Shown in pieces: positions 6,061 through 14,621 of a stretch of 64,000 nucleotides of DNA. The stretch spans positions 1-64,000 of the forward strand of contig NZ_ATVR01000008.1 of assembly GCF_000420825.1 (NCBI RefSeq), read 5' to 3'. Below the pieces are notes generated by a model. The model saw nothing but the letters and a program-made list of their open reading frames with translations, did not search any database and had not been told where the DNA came from. Numbering within the stretch: the stretch's first letter is position 1; every line of letters begins with the position of its first letter. The stretch is from Butyrivibrio sp. AE2015. Lineage in GTDB: Bacteria; Bacillota; Clostridia; Lachnospirales; Lachnospiraceae. Position numbers and translations under genes: made by a program.

Positions 6061-7719
6061 ATGTCACTTATGGCTAATCTGTATGTTGGTCAGTCAGGCC
6101 TGGCAACATCACAAAACGCATTAAATACAACTGCACATAACCTGGCTAATGTTGATACATTGGGCTACACAAGGCAGCAGGTCTCACAGGGAACAAGAGC
6201 TTATCAGACTCTTGAAAAAAGAAATGAGGCCATCGCCTGGAAACAGATTGGTACAGGTGTTGAATATAATAACTGTAAGCAGGTAAGAAGCGATTTTCTG
6301 GATATTTCCTACAGGCTGGAGTCTGGAAGATACGCTTTTTATGATGTTTCACAGAAGGCTCTTGAAGAGATCGAGGATCAGCTTCAGGAAATGAACGGTA
6401 CAGAATTTGCTGAGTCACTCAACAACCTCTGGGTTGCAGTTCAGGAGCTGGCAAAAGACCCTTGTTCTGCAGTTACACAGAGCTCCCTTGTAACAAGATG
6501 TAACGAGTTCTTAACAAGAGCAAAAAGTGTTTACGACGGACTGGTATCTTATCAGGAAAACCTCGATCTGTCTGTATATGACATAGTCAACAACATCAAC
6601 AGCTATGGCGACAGGATAAGAACACTCAACGAAGAAATCGTTAACATAGAATCAGGAAGGCATGAAAAAGCCAATGATCTTAGAGATGAGAGAAACAATC
6701 TTTTGGATAAGCTCGGGGAACTGGGAAGAATAGAGTACTCAGAGGATATCTTCGGAAATGTGTCAGTTCTTTTTGAAGGATCATCATTTGTTACAACGGA
6801 TCATGTCAATCATATCGGAATAGATACAACTTTAGACAGCCCTGTTGGATATGCAACGCCTTATTGGGAATACGCAGCCAAAAAAGAATATGACATGTAC
6901 GGTGAAGAGATAATTACATCTATTTCAGGTGGACACATATATGATCTGACACAGACTATATCAACTTCCACCAATACCGACATAGGAAAGCTTAAGTCAG
7001 TTCTTTTGGCAAGAGGTGACCATAACGCTACATACCACGACATAACTGAAAGTGAAGACTACTACAATTCCAATATTGCCAATTCAGTCATCATGAATGT
7101 CCAGGCGGAGTTCGACCAGATGATCCACAATATTATGACTGTGATAAATCAGATCATGGAAGATGCTGAAAGTAATCCGGCAACCCTTGATAACAGCCTT
7201 GGAACAACGTCTGATTTTGCAATGTTTGTGGTTGCCAATGAGACTGATGCCCTTACTTATGACATTGATAAGGAGCACCCAGCAGGCACTGTGACTACAG
7301 GTTTTACTATTAAGAACACTCAGATAAATCCTGTTTTGTTAAAAGATCCTACGACTTTTACCTTCAGAACAAAAGATGGAAATGAAGACAATGACACAAC
7401 AGAGGCACTCAGGGCAGCATTTACCAGTGAAAAATATGTGCTGAACCCCAATGTTGCAAGCAGAAACAGTTTTATCACTTACTATAACAGCCTGGTATCA
7501 CAGGTTGCCAATTCCGGCGATGTACACAACAGCGTAAAAGAAGCTCAGGAGCAGACTGTTTCAGCAGTTTCATCTGCAAGAGAGCAGATTGTCGGAGTAT
7601 CAAGTGATGAAGAACTTGAATATATGATACAGTTCCAGAATGCTTATAACGCATCCAGCAGATATATAAATGTAGTAAGTCAGATGCTTGAGCATCTTGT
7701 CAGTACTTTGGGAGCATAA
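6061..7719 (+). CDS. flgK: Flagellar hook-associated protein FlgK, first copy
   Basis: HAP1 forms the junction between hook and filament and is exported through the flagellar type III system. The protein has about 552 residues. Its N-terminus has the rod/hook signature LYVGQSGLATSQNALNTTAHNLANVDTLGYTRQ, and the C-terminus has the heptad block with EYMIQFQNAYNASSRYINVVSQML that forms the D0 coiled coil. The middle (about 150-480) is variable. I chose the ATG at 6061, which lies six bases after AGGAGG (6049-6054); an in-frame ATG at 6001 has no such site and would add a hydrophobic, unrelated leader. A second full flgK follows 54 bases downstream. Confidence 0.93.
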   Translation: MSLMANLYVGQSGLATSQNALNTTAHNLANVDTLGYTRQQVSQGTRAYQTLEKRNEAIAWKQIGTGVEYNNCKQVRSDFLDISYRLESGRYAFYDVSQKALEEIEDQLQEMNGTEFAESLNNLWVAVQELAKDPCSAVTQSSLVTRCNEFLTRAKSVYDGLVSYQENLDLSVYDIVNNINSYGDRIRTLNEEIVNIESGRHEKANDLRDERNNLLDKLGELGRIEYSEDIFGNVSVLFEGSSFVTTDHVNHIGIDTTLDSPVGYATPYWEYAAKKEYDMYGEEIITSISGGHIYDLTQTISTSTNTDIGKLKSVLLARGDHNATYHDITESEDYYNSNIANSVIMNVQAEFDQMIHNIMTVINQIMEDAESNPATLDNSLGTTSDFAMFVVANETDALTYDIDKEHPAGTVTTGFTIKNTQINPVLLKDPTTFTFRTKDGNEDNDTTEALRAAFTSEKYVLNPNVASRNSFITYYNSLVSQVANSGDVHNSVKEAQEQTVSAVSSAREQIVGVSSDEELEYMIQFQNAYNASSRYINVVSQMLEHLVSTLGA

Positions 7720-7773
7720 CCTGTGATCTTTGTGGATTACATGGCTTATTAGCTCCTTTTAGGAGGAAAACCT

Positions 7774-9621
7774 ATGGCTTCTCAGTTTTTTGGACTTAAT
7801 ATTGCAGCTTCAGGACTTAGAGCTGCCAATGCATCATTAAATACAACTGCAAATAACATAGCAAATGCCAACACTGATGGCTACAGCAGGCAGAAGGTAA
7901 AACAGGAAGCATCTGATGCCCTCAGGGTATTTGCAAGATATGGATGTGCCGGTGCAGGTGTTGAGACTATCGCAATAGAGAGAGTGCGCGATAGTTTTTA
8001 TGATGTGAAGTTTAGAAATAATGAACAGCTCCTTGGACAGGTATCACAGAAAAACTACTACACAAAGCTTGCAGAGCAGTACCTTGAAGACGATGGAAGC
8101 AGCGGATTCTCATCTCTTTTCTCTAAGATGGAAGTAGCGCTTGAATCTGTAAGGACAGCTGCAGGAACAACTGAGACCAAGACCGCCTATGTATCAAGCA
8201 TGCAGGCGCTGACAGAGTATTTTAATAACGTATATACATCACTTCAGGGACTTCAGAGCGATGTCAATTCAGAGATCAAACTGTGCGCAGACAGAATAAG
8301 CTCAATTTCCCAGGAAGTGGCTTCAATAAATAAGCAGATCAATATCATTGAGATGACAGGAGCTAAGGCTAACGAGCTAAGGGACAAAAGAGATATGCTG
8401 GTAGATGAGCTCTCCAAGATGATATCGATAGAGACCAAGGAAACTCCTGTGGTTGATGAGAACAATCCGGACAGAGTTACCGGTGCTACAAGATATCAGA
8501 TCTGGGTGGCCGGTGCATATGAGCTTGTTGATACCTATGAATACAGGAAGCTTATTGCTGTTTCAAGAGATGAAGACGGCGCTGTTAACCAGAATGATGT
8601 GTCAGGTCTTTATGAACTTAAGTGGGGCAGTGGTAACTATAAGGACGGAGATAGCGTAAAAGAACTCTCTGATTTTGCCATTGAGTCAAAGATAATCGGC
8701 GGCGAACTTCAGGGGCTTCTCGCAATGCGCGATGGAAATAATAACCACTATTTTAATGGAAAATGTACAGTAGTTAATGACAAGGTAAGCCCTGTAAGGG
8801 TTACGGTTGAGGTTTCAGATACTCATCTTATGGATATGACCATGTGTACGATTCCTGAGGCGGGAAAGATCCATATAGGAGACAAGAATTATAAGTACGA
8901 TTCGTGGGAATATGATGGCGAGCATACTTATGTATTTACGATCGATGAGGAGTCTTTGACAAGTATTCCTGATTCAAACAGGGTTGCTTCCATTGGATTT
9001 GCCAATGAATATCAGGGACTTCCTTATTACATGTCACAGATGAACGAGTGGATTAGACAGTTCTCAAAAGAAGTAAATGAGATAATGGTAGGCGGCTATA
9101 CTTCAGATTCTCTTGAGGGTGTAGCGATGCTCACTGGATCAATGGATACCAATTCAGCAGCTCAGTACAGCTATGAGCAGCTGACATCTCTTTCTGAAAA
9201 TAAGGGATACTACAGCTTAAATGGCGGAAACTTTGCGGTTAATTCTGTGCTGATGGACAATGCAGACAGACTTGCAACAAAGGCCGATGTTACAGAGGGA
9301 GAATCTGAATTTGGAAATCTTACCAAGTTCAAGACTATGCTGGATACGCAAAAAATATTCAGAGGATCAACATCAGGTGAATTCCTTACAAAGGTTTTGG
9401 CGGACGTTGCACTTAATTCCAGTAATGCCGGAACTTTGGAGGACACTTACAATGCTCTTGAAGTAACCATCAAGAACCAGAGGCTTTCAGATGCCGGTGT
9501 CGATGAAGATGAAGAAGCTTCAAACCTCGTTAAATATCAGAATGCATATTCTCTTTCATCTAAGATGATACAGACTCTTTCGGAAATATATGACAGATTG
9601 ATACTTCAGACTGGAGTATAA
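7774..9621 (+). CDS. flgK: Flagellar hook-associated protein FlgK, second copy
   Basis: This 615-residue protein also has both terminal FlgK signatures: FFGLNIAASGLRAANASLNTTANNIANANTDGYSRQKV-type N-terminus (residues 4-41) and a C-terminus with ASNLVKYQNAYSLSSKMIQTLSEIYDRL. The ends are clearly related to the first copy, but the central domains differ in length and sequence, so this is an old duplication or two distinct junction proteins. B. subtilis and E. coli have one FlgK. The ribosome binding site AGGAGG can pair with CTCCT just upstream (7753-7765), which may limit translation. Confidence 0.93.
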   Translation: MASQFFGLNIAASGLRAANASLNTTANNIANANTDGYSRQKVKQEASDALRVFARYGCAGAGVETIAIERVRDSFYDVKFRNNEQLLGQVSQKNYYTKLAEQYLEDDGSSGFSSLFSKMEVALESVRTAAGTTETKTAYVSSMQALTEYFNNVYTSLQGLQSDVNSEIKLCADRISSISQEVASINKQINIIEMTGAKANELRDKRDMLVDELSKMISIETKETPVVDENNPDRVTGATRYQIWVAGAYELVDTYEYRKLIAVSRDEDGAVNQNDVSGLYELKWGSGNYKDGDSVKELSDFAIESKIIGGELQGLLAMRDGNNNHYFNGKCTVVNDKVSPVRVTVEVSDTHLMDMTMCTIPEAGKIHIGDKNYKYDSWEYDGEHTYVFTIDEESLTSIPDSNRVASIGFANEYQGLPYYMSQMNEWIRQFSKEVNEIMVGGYTSDSLEGVAMLTGSMDTNSAAQYSYEQLTSLSENKGYYSLNGGNFAVNSVLMDNADRLATKADVTEGESEFGNLTKFKTMLDTQKIFRGSTSGEFLTKVLADVALNSSNAGTLEDTYNALEVTIKNQRLSDAGVDEDEEASNLVKYQNAYSLSSKMIQTLSEIYDRLILQTGV

Positions 9622-9668
9622 TCTGCCGATTATATATGTGTAGGAATAATATGCAAGGATGCATTATT

Positions 9669-9685
9669 TTGACATGGAAAGTCAA
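9669..9685 (+). promoter_or_regulatory. Candidate CsrA-binding hairpin in the flgL leader
   Basis: TTGAC-ATGGAAA-GTCAA forms a five-base-pair stem with GGA exposed in the loop. ACATGGAAAGT resembles the published CsrA RNA consensus RUACARGGAUGU. The flgL Shine-Dalgarno begins right after the stem, so a bound protein would cover it. Confidence 0.55.
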
Positions 9686-9699
9686 CCGGAGGAATATTT

Positions 9700-11796
9700 A
9701 TGCGCATCACCAACAAAATAATGCAGAACAATTCTCTTTATAATATCAATAACAACAAGATCACCGAGAATCAGCTCAACACAATGATGTCTACGGGTAA
9801 AAAGATAACCCGTCCCTCGGATGATCCTGTTATTGCTATCAGAGCTTTGAGGCTCAGAAGCAGTGTCACACAGCTTTCCCAATATTATGAGAAAAATGCC
9901 AAGGATGCCGAGAGCTGGCTTGATGTTACGGCGGATGCTCTTTCTACAGTTACGGCTGTTCTGACTGATTGTGTAAAGCAGGCAACCAAGGGAGCCAATA
10001 TGGATCTTACCATGGATGACCTTTCTACTATTGTTACTCAGATGGAGGCTCTTTCAAAAGAGTATTACTCAACAGGTAACGTGGATTTTGCAGGAAGGTA
10101 TATTTTTACCGGGTACAGAACGGATAATGCTCTTTCTTTTGACAGAACGACAACTGCTGATTATACGGATATAAACGATGAGTATAATGCAGAGAATATC
10201 GGAACTTCCACCAGAGTTACCGGAATGAGTAAGCTTAGCTCAGAGAATATCTTAAATGATAGCTCGGAGACAGTTTATCAGAGCGATATCGTTGAGGTGA
10301 CAGTAGGAAGATTAAGACTTTCTTATGACACTTTGAATTATAAGAAGAACGATGGCAATACAGCGCAGCTTAAGTGGAGAGAATCTCTTTTACAGCCTGC
10401 TACAAGTGCTGTGGATGATACGGCCAAGATTGTTCAACTTACATTTACAACTTCAGAAGGATTCACTCATTACGCATCCATCCCTATGAATGAAGATACT
10501 GCAGAAGATGAGAGTTTTTCTGTGACAAATGAAGGCATTACCTATAATATCACCAAGAATCCTGATGATACCTATACAATTACAGGTAAGACTGACACTG
10601 AAGAGTATGTTTTCAAAATGGATGAAAACGGCGTGTATGATTCCACAGGACAGAGTACAAATGTAGCGTCAGGTATAACAAATATAGAGTCTGTGCAGAA
10701 AACTACTGTTACCTATACAAATGCGGCAGGTCAGCAGATTCAGTATACAATACCTCTTTTGCCTGCTATCGGTCAGACCTACACCATGGACCTTGAGTAT
10801 AATGGAAATACTGCAGTTGCCACAGTTAATAGTGACGGAACTTACACTATTGTAGATAATGTCGTTACTGAAAACAATGATGGCACAACATCAAGAAATA
10901 TAGTAAATGTCACAGGAAATGGAAGTATTCATTCATCTTATGTTGAGACGACACTTAATATAGGAGCCGAGAACATCATTTACACAACAAGTGATGATGC
11001 GGAAATTGATGATTTTTACAATAAGATAAATGAGCAGTCAACAGGCTCTGTGGCATATTTAAATGCTGCTACCGGAGAAATACTTTTAAATGAGGAGCTG
11101 ACAAATAAGCTCTCAACGCTTCCTGACCTCATCAATGCTAATTCTATTGATGTTGTTTATGACAAGAAGGAATGGAGCACCGGTGATATCAAGCCGGAGA
11201 ATCTTTTTAACTGTACATATACTGATGAAGATGGCACTATTCTTTATAATCATGGAACAGCAGCTCATGATATTGCCTACGATGTAGGATTTGCGCAGTC
11301 TGTTGTAGTTAATACGACTGCTGATGCAGTTTTTACAACAAGTGTCAAAAGAGATGTTGATGACCTTGACAATATGATAAATGAGCTTAAGCAGATGAGC
11401 GGAACACTGAAGGCTCTTAATGAGAAACTGGAAGTAACTACAGATGAAACTGTAAAAGAGAAGCTTAAGATTGAGATTGAGGCGGCACAGAAAGCTTATG
11501 ACAGCCAGAGAACAACACTTCAGAAGGAGTTCGAGCACAAGATCACTTCCATGCAAAGGGCCCTTGATACAGCTAACCTTGCGGTTACTGAAAACGGAAC
11601 CAGATCAAAGAGACTTGATCTGGTTAGTACAAGACTAATGAGTCAGACAACTACATTTAAGACTTTACAGTCTGACAACGAAGACATCGATATTGCTGAA
11701 ACTGTTACACAGCTTACTTCCGCTCAGGTAACATATGAAGCAAGTCTTATGGCCACGGGCAAGATCAGTCAGAGTTCTCTTATAAATTATATCTGA
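9700..11796 (+). CDS. flgL: Flagellar hook-filament junction protein FlgL (HAP3), unusually long
   Basis: HAP3 joins FlgK to the filament. The flagellin-like N-terminal domain starts MRITNKIMQNNSLYNIN and includes QLNTMMSTGKKITRPSDDPVIAIRALRLRSSV (about residues 28-60); the C-terminal domain (about 560-698) includes NGTRSKRLDLVSTRL and IDIAETVTQLTSAQVTYEASL. Between them are roughly 350 extra residues, rich in T, N, Y and beta-prone stretches such as TYTITGKTDTEEYVFK. FlgL is about 300 residues in most bacteria, so this is more than double. The insertion is likely surface exposed on the filament base. The start follows CCGGAGG. Confidence 0.92.
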   Translation: MRITNKIMQNNSLYNINNNKITENQLNTMMSTGKKITRPSDDPVIAIRALRLRSSVTQLSQYYEKNAKDAESWLDVTADALSTVTAVLTDCVKQATKGANMDLTMDDLSTIVTQMEALSKEYYSTGNVDFAGRYIFTGYRTDNALSFDRTTTADYTDINDEYNAENIGTSTRVTGMSKLSSENILNDSSETVYQSDIVEVTVGRLRLSYDTLNYKKNDGNTAQLKWRESLLQPATSAVDDTAKIVQLTFTTSEGFTHYASIPMNEDTAEDESFSVTNEGITYNITKNPDDTYTITGKTDTEEYVFKMDENGVYDSTGQSTNVASGITNIESVQKTTVTYTNAAGQQIQYTIPLLPAIGQTYTMDLEYNGNTAVATVNSDGTYTIVDNVVTENNDGTTSRNIVNVTGNGSIHSSYVETTLNIGAENIIYTTSDDAEIDDFYNKINEQSTGSVAYLNAATGEILLNEELTNKLSTLPDLINANSIDVVYDKKEWSTGDIKPENLFNCTYTDEDGTILYNHGTAAHDIAYDVGFAQSVVVNTTADAVFTTSVKRDVDDLDNMINELKQMSGTLKALNEKLEVTTDETVKEKLKIEIEAAQKAYDSQRTTLQKEFEHKITSMQRALDTANLAVTENGTRSKRLDLVSTRLMSQTTTFKTLQSDNEDIDIAETVTQLTSAQVTYEASLMATGKISQSSLINYI

Positions 11797-11836
11797 CGGG
11801 TATTAATTATTTGTAGCACAATGACGAAATAACGTA

Positions 11837-11842
11837 TATAAT
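11837..11842 (+). promoter_or_regulatory. Possible extra promoter -10 box before fliW
   Basis: A perfect TATAAT at 11837-11842 lies in the 125-base gap between flgL and fliW. The only -35-like hexamer, TTGTAG at 11811-11816, is 20 bases away, longer than ideal, so the promoter is tentative. Confidence 0.35.
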
Positions 11843-11847
11843 TAATG

Positions 11848-11878
11848 GTGATAGGAGAGAACCTCTTTATCATCGTGA
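11848..11878 (+). other. Hairpin in the fliW leader
   Basis: TGATAGGAGAG and CTCTTTATCA (about 11848-11875) can pair with an AAC-type loop, placing an AGGAG motif within the stem well before the actual fliW ribosome binding site. It may be a leader structure; no class is recognised. Confidence 0.4.
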
Positions 11879-11921
11879 CACCAATATACATATGTACATA
11901 TGATAGCATGGAGGTTACATA

Positions 11922-12377
11922 ATGAAATTAACGACAAGGATTTTCGGAGAAGTTGAAATTGATGACAGTAAGATAATCTGCTTTCCAAACGGTATCATAG
12001 GCTTTCCTGACCTTCAGAAGTTTACCCTTATGCATGATGAAGAGCAGGGATCAGGTACTATCAAATGGCTCCAGTCCATCGATGAGCCGAATTTTGCAAT
12101 GCCGGTTATGGATCCGCTTGTTGTTTGCCCTGATTATAAGCCACTTGTTGATAAGACAGAGGTAGAGGCCATTGGCGAACTGTCCGAGGATGATATGCTG
12201 GTTCTTGTTACAGTTACTGTTCCGCATGATCTTACCAAGATGACTGTAAATCTCAAGGGACCATTTATTATTAATACAAAAGAAATGAAGGCTTCCCAGA
12301 CGATTATTGATAATGATGAATATCCGGTGAAGTTCCCGATTTATGACATTCTTCAGAAGAATAAAGAAAAAGGGTGA
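11922..12377 (+). CDS. fliW: Flagellar assembly factor FliW
   Basis: FliW binds free flagellin and, when flagellin is scarce, binds CsrA and relieves its repression of flagellin translation (shown in B. subtilis). The 151-residue protein shows the family start KLTTRIFGEVEIDDSKIICFPNGIIGFPDLQKF and later VTVTVPHDLTKMTVNLKGPFIIN (about residues 105-128), which form the small beta barrel. Length is normal. It is directly followed by csrA, the classic Firmicute pair, and this arrangement supports the CsrA hairpin calls in this window. The ribosome binding site is CATGGAGG, which also contains an ATGGA word. Confidence 0.95.
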   Translation: MKLTTRIFGEVEIDDSKIICFPNGIIGFPDLQKFTLMHDEEQGSGTIKWLQSIDEPNFAMPVMDPLVVCPDYKPLVDKTEVEAIGELSEDDMLVLVTVTVPHDLTKMTVNLKGPFIINTKEMKASQTIIDNDEYPVKFPIYDILQKNKEKG

Positions 12378-12452
12378 TCAAAGTTACTAGAAATATAGCA
12401 GGGATGGGGAGATATAGACCTGCACAACTACAAAACCATGGAGGGATAGCGA

Positions 12453-12668
12453 ATGTTAGCATTATCAAGAAAAAAGAATGAAGCGATCATCATCAATAAT
12501 AATATTGAGATCACAGTACTGGATATCAGAGGCGACCAGATAAAACTTGGAATCTCTGCACCAAAGGAAATCCCAATCTACAGAAAAGAAGTCTATATCC
12601 AGATTCAGAATGAAAATAAAGAAGCAACAGATGTTGCCGGAATTGATGCTCTTAAGAAGTTGTTGTAA
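12453..12668 (+). CDS. csrA: RNA-binding translational regulator CsrA
   Basis: CsrA is a small dimeric RNA-binding protein that binds GGA motifs in hairpin loops around ribosome binding sites, blocking translation. The 71 residues start MLALSRKKNEAIIINNNIEITVLDI, with the RNA-contacting N-terminal strand LALSRK, and continue IRGDQIKLGISAPKEIPIYRKEVY, in which the arginine near 44 of the family motif is kept. Length is normal. It is the last flagellar gene before a strong terminator and is preceded by fliW. Its own ribosome binding site lies in CCATGGAGGG, so self-control is possible. Confidence 0.96.
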   Translation: MLALSRKKNEAIIINNNIEITVLDIRGDQIKLGISAPKEIPIYRKEVYIQIQNENKEATDVAGIDALKKLL

Positions 12669-12686
12669 GTACATTTATGATAATAG

Positions 12687-12720
12687 AGGCTGCTGTCCCA
12701 TTGGGCAGCAGCCTTTTTAA
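12687..12720 (+). terminator. Rho-independent terminator of the flgM-csrA operon
   Basis: AGGCTGCTG plus CCC pairs with GGG plus CAGCAGCCT around ATT, followed by five T residues. This is one of the strongest terminators in the window. Confidence 0.93.
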
Positions 12721-12727
12721 AGGTTAA

Positions 12728-13924
12728 ATGATGCGAATTCTTTTTTATGACTGGGACGAATTTAATGGTGAGGATTGCAGGGATGCAATGAGAAGGCTTG
12801 GACACCAGGTTGATGTGTTTAAGCTTGATATGTATGGATTTGACCTGACACCGGAGATGGATGAGAAAATAAGAGGGCTTTGCGGGAAAAAAGGTGATGA
12901 TGGTGCACGCTATTACGACCTCTTATTTAGCTTTGACTTCTTTCCAAATATCTCAGAGGCCTGTCAGAAATACGGAATGCCATATATTAGCTGGGTGTTT
13001 GACTGCCCTCACTATACGCTGGATTCTCATGTTACAAATAATTCCGTGAACAGGATATTTGTTTTTGACTCTTTGCTTTATAAGAGGTTAGTGGGGAAAG
13101 GAGTTTCCACAGTCAGATATTCACCTTTGGGGGTTAATGATAAGAGATTATCTGAGCTTTGCCGAAGGCTGGATGAAGAGACAGGCGGAGAGATAGTTTA
13201 TGAGCATGATGTGAGCTTTCTGGGGAATCTGTATGATAATGAGTTTAATTTTTATGATCAGGTGGAATATATACCTTCAGATCTGAAACAGTATATAGAT
13301 ATTGTGATAAAGGCGCAGGAAAAGGTCTTTGGACATGATCTTTTTACTGATGAAAAGGCGATAACCCAGACCCATATAGACAGGCTAAGAGAGTATATCA
13401 ATTTTGAGAACTCAGGTAAGTATGAACTTGATTATGACGAAATTATCCGTGATATTCTGAGAAAAAAGGTAACAGTAAACGAGAGACATGACATATTGGC
13501 TGAGATGGGGAAAAGGTTTGATACAGTTCTCTATACTATGCCAGGTGCAAAGCCTATAGAGGGAGTATGTAACCTTGGAATAGCATCCTATTCGGATAAG
13601 ATGCCGAGAGTCTTTCATAGAAGTAAGGTAAACTTAAATATCTCTTTGCGATCGATCTTGTCCGGAGTGCCACTTCGTGTCCTTGATATCCTGGCGGCAG
13701 GAGGCTTTCTGATTACCAATTATCAGTCTGAGATCGCGGAGTATTTTGAAGATGGTGTGGACCTTGTCATAGCCGGAACGCCTGAAGAAATGGTTCAAAA
13801 AACTGCTTATTATCTGGAACATGACGCGGAGAGAAAACAGATTGCAATTAATGGGCAGAAGAAAGTTCTGGAGAATTTTGCATATACGAAATTGCTTCCA
13901 ATGATACTTGATGAAAAATCCTAA
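12728..13924 (+). CDS. CgeB-like glycosyltransferase (DUF3880 plus GT1-type C-terminal domain)
   Basis: This 398-residue cytoplasmic protein has the GT-B layout of the CgeB family. The N-terminal half has RILFYDWDEFN, YDLLFSFDFFPNISEACQ and PYISWVFDCPHYTL, and the C-terminal half has MPRVFHRSKVNLNISLRSILSGVPLRVLDILAAGGFLITNYQ-type sequence (about residues 297-338), where the nucleotide sugar is expected to bind. It is one of seven or eight related copies here. The location between csrA and flaG suggests a role in modifying flagellin. It starts right after the csrA terminator with AAAGG as binding site; the second ATG at 12731 is an equal candidate start. The actual sugar donor is not predictable. 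Confidence 0.85.
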   Translation: MMRILFYDWDEFNGEDCRDAMRRLGHQVDVFKLDMYGFDLTPEMDEKIRGLCGKKGDDGARYYDLLFSFDFFPNISEACQKYGMPYISWVFDCPHYTLDSHVTNNSVNRIFVFDSLLYKRLVGKGVSTVRYSPLGVNDKRLSELCRRLDEETGGEIVYEHDVSFLGNLYDNEFNFYDQVEYIPSDLKQYIDIVIKAQEKVFGHDLFTDEKAITQTHIDRLREYINFENSGKYELDYDEIIRDILRKKVTVNERHDILAEMGKRFDTVLYTMPGAKPIEGVCNLGIASYSDKMPRVFHRSKVNLNISLRSILSGVPLRVLDILAAGGFLITNYQSEIAEYFEDGVDLVIAGTPEEMVQKTAYYLEHDAERKQIAINGQKKVLENFAYTKLLPMILDEKS

Positions 13925-13952
13925 AATTTTTATAAATTTTGGGATTTTTTTT
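13916..13952 (+). terminator. Rho-independent terminator
   Basis: AATCCTAAAATTT and AAATTTTGGGATT pair around a TTTAT-type loop, followed by eight T residues. The stop codon of the CgeB-like gene is within the 5' arm. Confidence 0.8.
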
Positions 13953-13963
13953 ATTTTAAGCTA

Positions 13964-13990
13964 TAAAGATTTTGGCGCGTATTCCGATAT
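13964..13990 (+). promoter_or_regulatory. Sigma-28 promoter of flaG-fliD-fliS
   Basis: TAAA (13964-13967), 15 bases, TCCGATAT (13983-13990), matching the flagellar consensus with two differences and exact spacing. Confidence 0.75.
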
Positions 13991-14082
13991 AGAGGATAAG
14001 AAATGCTATATAAAGCAATAACGTGAGATCAGACGTTTATGATAAGGTAAATTCCTTGTTCGGACATGGAGGTATATGAATT

Positions 14083-14562
14083 ATGGGAATGGAAGCAATT
14101 AATGGCTTTTCACCGCTAATTCAGTCGGTGCAGCCGCAGGTAAAAACACAGGTGCATGAGCAGAGCCAGTCGCAGTCTGAAATTGCCAATGCAGAGGCTG
14201 CCGGAGCTACTCAAAATATTGATCTAAAGGTAGAAACTGCCGACAATGCTTCGAACTCTAATGGTGGTTCTCAGGGTGGTGCTCAAAATTATACTGAAGG
14301 ACAGAACAGGCTTGAAGCTACTGAAGAACAGATTCAGGCTGATAATGAGAAGGTAAAAAAGGCCATCTCTGAAATGGCTAAAAATGTAAGATCCAACGCC
14401 GAAGCTGTCTTTGGAATCCATGAAAAGACAAACCGCGTGACCATCAAGATGGTGGATAAGGAAACCAAGAAAGTAATCAAGGAATTTCCACCGGATGAGA
14501 CTTTGGATATGATAGCCAAGGTTTGGGAAATCGCCGGCATTATGGTGGATGAAAAGAGATAA
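14083..14562 (+). CDS. flaG: FlaG family flagellar protein
   Basis: FlaG proteins influence filament length and are usually encoded beside fliD. The 159-residue protein has a polar, Q/N/S-rich first half (residues 15-85), probably disordered. The conserved FlaG domain follows, with LGIHEKTNRVTIKMVDKETKKVIKEFPPDE-like sequence near residues 108-140 and a final LDMIAKVWEIAGIMVDEKR. First in the operon behind its sigma-28 promoter; its ribosome binding site is in ACATGGAGGT, again an ATGGA word. Confidence 0.9.
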   Translation: MGMEAINGFSPLIQSVQPQVKTQVHEQSQSQSEIANAEAAGATQNIDLKVETADNASNSNGGSQGGAQNYTEGQNRLEATEEQIQADNEKVKKAISEMAKNVRSNAEAVFGIHEKTNRVTIKMVDKETKKVIKEFPPDETLDMIAKVWEIAGIMVDEKR

Positions 14563-14569
14563 AACAAAA

Positions 14570-14585
14570 TTGACATGGAAGTCAA
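14570..14585 (+). promoter_or_regulatory. Candidate CsrA-binding hairpin in the fliD leader
   Basis: TTGAC-ATGGAA-GTCAA is nearly identical to the flgL leader hairpin and shows GGA in a six-base loop. ACATGGAAGT agrees with the CsrA consensus at most positions. It is eight bases after the flaG stop and 36 bases before the fliD start. Confidence 0.55.
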
Positions 14586-14621
14586 TGTAACACGCTCAAG
14601 GATTGAGAAAGGAGAATGCTT

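Noticed and set aside
9625-9632. GCCGATTA before flgL as a sigma-28 -10 box
   Set aside because: No TAAA is found 15 bases upstream.
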